Source of the DNA: Candidatus Adiutrix sp.
GTDB lineage: Bacteria; Desulfobacterota; Desulfarculia; Adiutricales; Adiutricaceae
Length of the DNA stretch: 5,901 bases
Direction of reading: 5' to 3'
NCBI GenBank assembly: GCA_031283395.1
Contig: JAITBV010000125.1
Span: 1-5,901 of the forward strand
Shown: positions 5,819-5,901 of the stretch, in pieces
Layout of the letters: every line of letters starts with the position of its first letter
Numbering within the stretch: position 1 is the stretch's first letter
Notes under the pieces: generated by a model
What the model was told of the DNA's origin: nothing
What the model saw: the letters and a program-made list of their open reading frames with translations, nothing else
Database searches by the model: none
Position numbers and translations under genes: made by a program

Positions 5819-5901
5819 TCACGGCCGGAGCCACCTGGCGGCCTGGGGCGCCAGGTAGGTGATGATGAGGTCGGCCCCGGCTCTTTTGATGGCCGTCAGG
5901 G
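5819..5901 (-). CDS. hemB: Delta-aminolevulinic acid dehydratase (porphobilinogen synthase), C-terminal end
   Basis: Only the last 26 residues are in the window. They read LTAIKRAGADLIITYLAPQA and end ARWLRP before a TGA at 5819-5821. The IKRAGADLIITY segment followed by AARWL is the characteristic C-terminal helix-strand of HemB, which condenses two 5-aminolevulinate molecules to porphobilinogen for all tetrapyrroles. The gene lies one nucleotide upstream of ahbD in the same direction, which supports the call because hemB often clusters with ahb genes in sulfate reducers. The short fragment limits certainty, and nothing can be said about its metal-binding type. Confidence 0.88.
   Translation of the reverse strand, partial: LTAIKRAGADLIITYLAPQAARWLRP

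Overview
The window carries six protein genes on about 5.9 kb of GC-rich DNA, two of them cut by the window edges. It looks like part of the chromosome of an anaerobic, GC-rich deltaproteobacterium (Desulfobacterota, sulfate-reducer type). This is inferred from the siroheme-dependent (Ahb) route to heme, a candidate sigma-54 promoter and strong GCC/CTG codon preference. The exact genus cannot be read from the sequence. There are no rRNA or tRNA genes, insertion sequences, CRISPR arrays or other mobile elements that I can support.

Left part: at 1-225 (minus) is the N-terminus of a secreted branched-chain amino acid ABC transporter binding protein (LivK family) with a clear signal peptide and Shine-Dalgarno site. 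Its 172-bp upstream gap holds a well-formed extended -10 promoter below an AT-rich tract, with a perfect 10-bp palindrome in the spacer. At 398-2908 (minus) is a full-length comEC, the DNA-uptake channel, with DUF4131-like, Competence and metallo-beta-lactamase domains.

Middle: a 113-bp divergent region separates comEC from a plus-strand lytic transglycosylase gene (3022-4206). This region contains a near-consensus sigma-54 -24/-12 element that overlaps the comEC start codon and points toward the transglycosylase, followed by GC-rich hairpins in the presumed leader. The transglycosylase has a C-terminal SLT domain and a long Ala/Pro-rich N-terminal part, but no signal peptide.

Right part: 4295-5901 (minus) is the 3' end of a tightly packed heme operon, transcribed hemB - ahbD - siroheme decarboxylase subunit, with a 1-nt gap and an ATGA overlap at the two junctions. 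HemB makes porphobilinogen for the shared early steps. The decarboxylase removes acetate carboxyls from siroheme, and AhbD converts Fe-coproporphyrin III to heme. The operon and the transglycosylase gene converge on a long compound hairpin at 4226-4291.

Most of this is recognisable, ordinary chromosome. The points most worth a second look are the sigma-54 element with the signal-less transglycosylase, and the single visible siroheme decarboxylase subunit in the heme operon.
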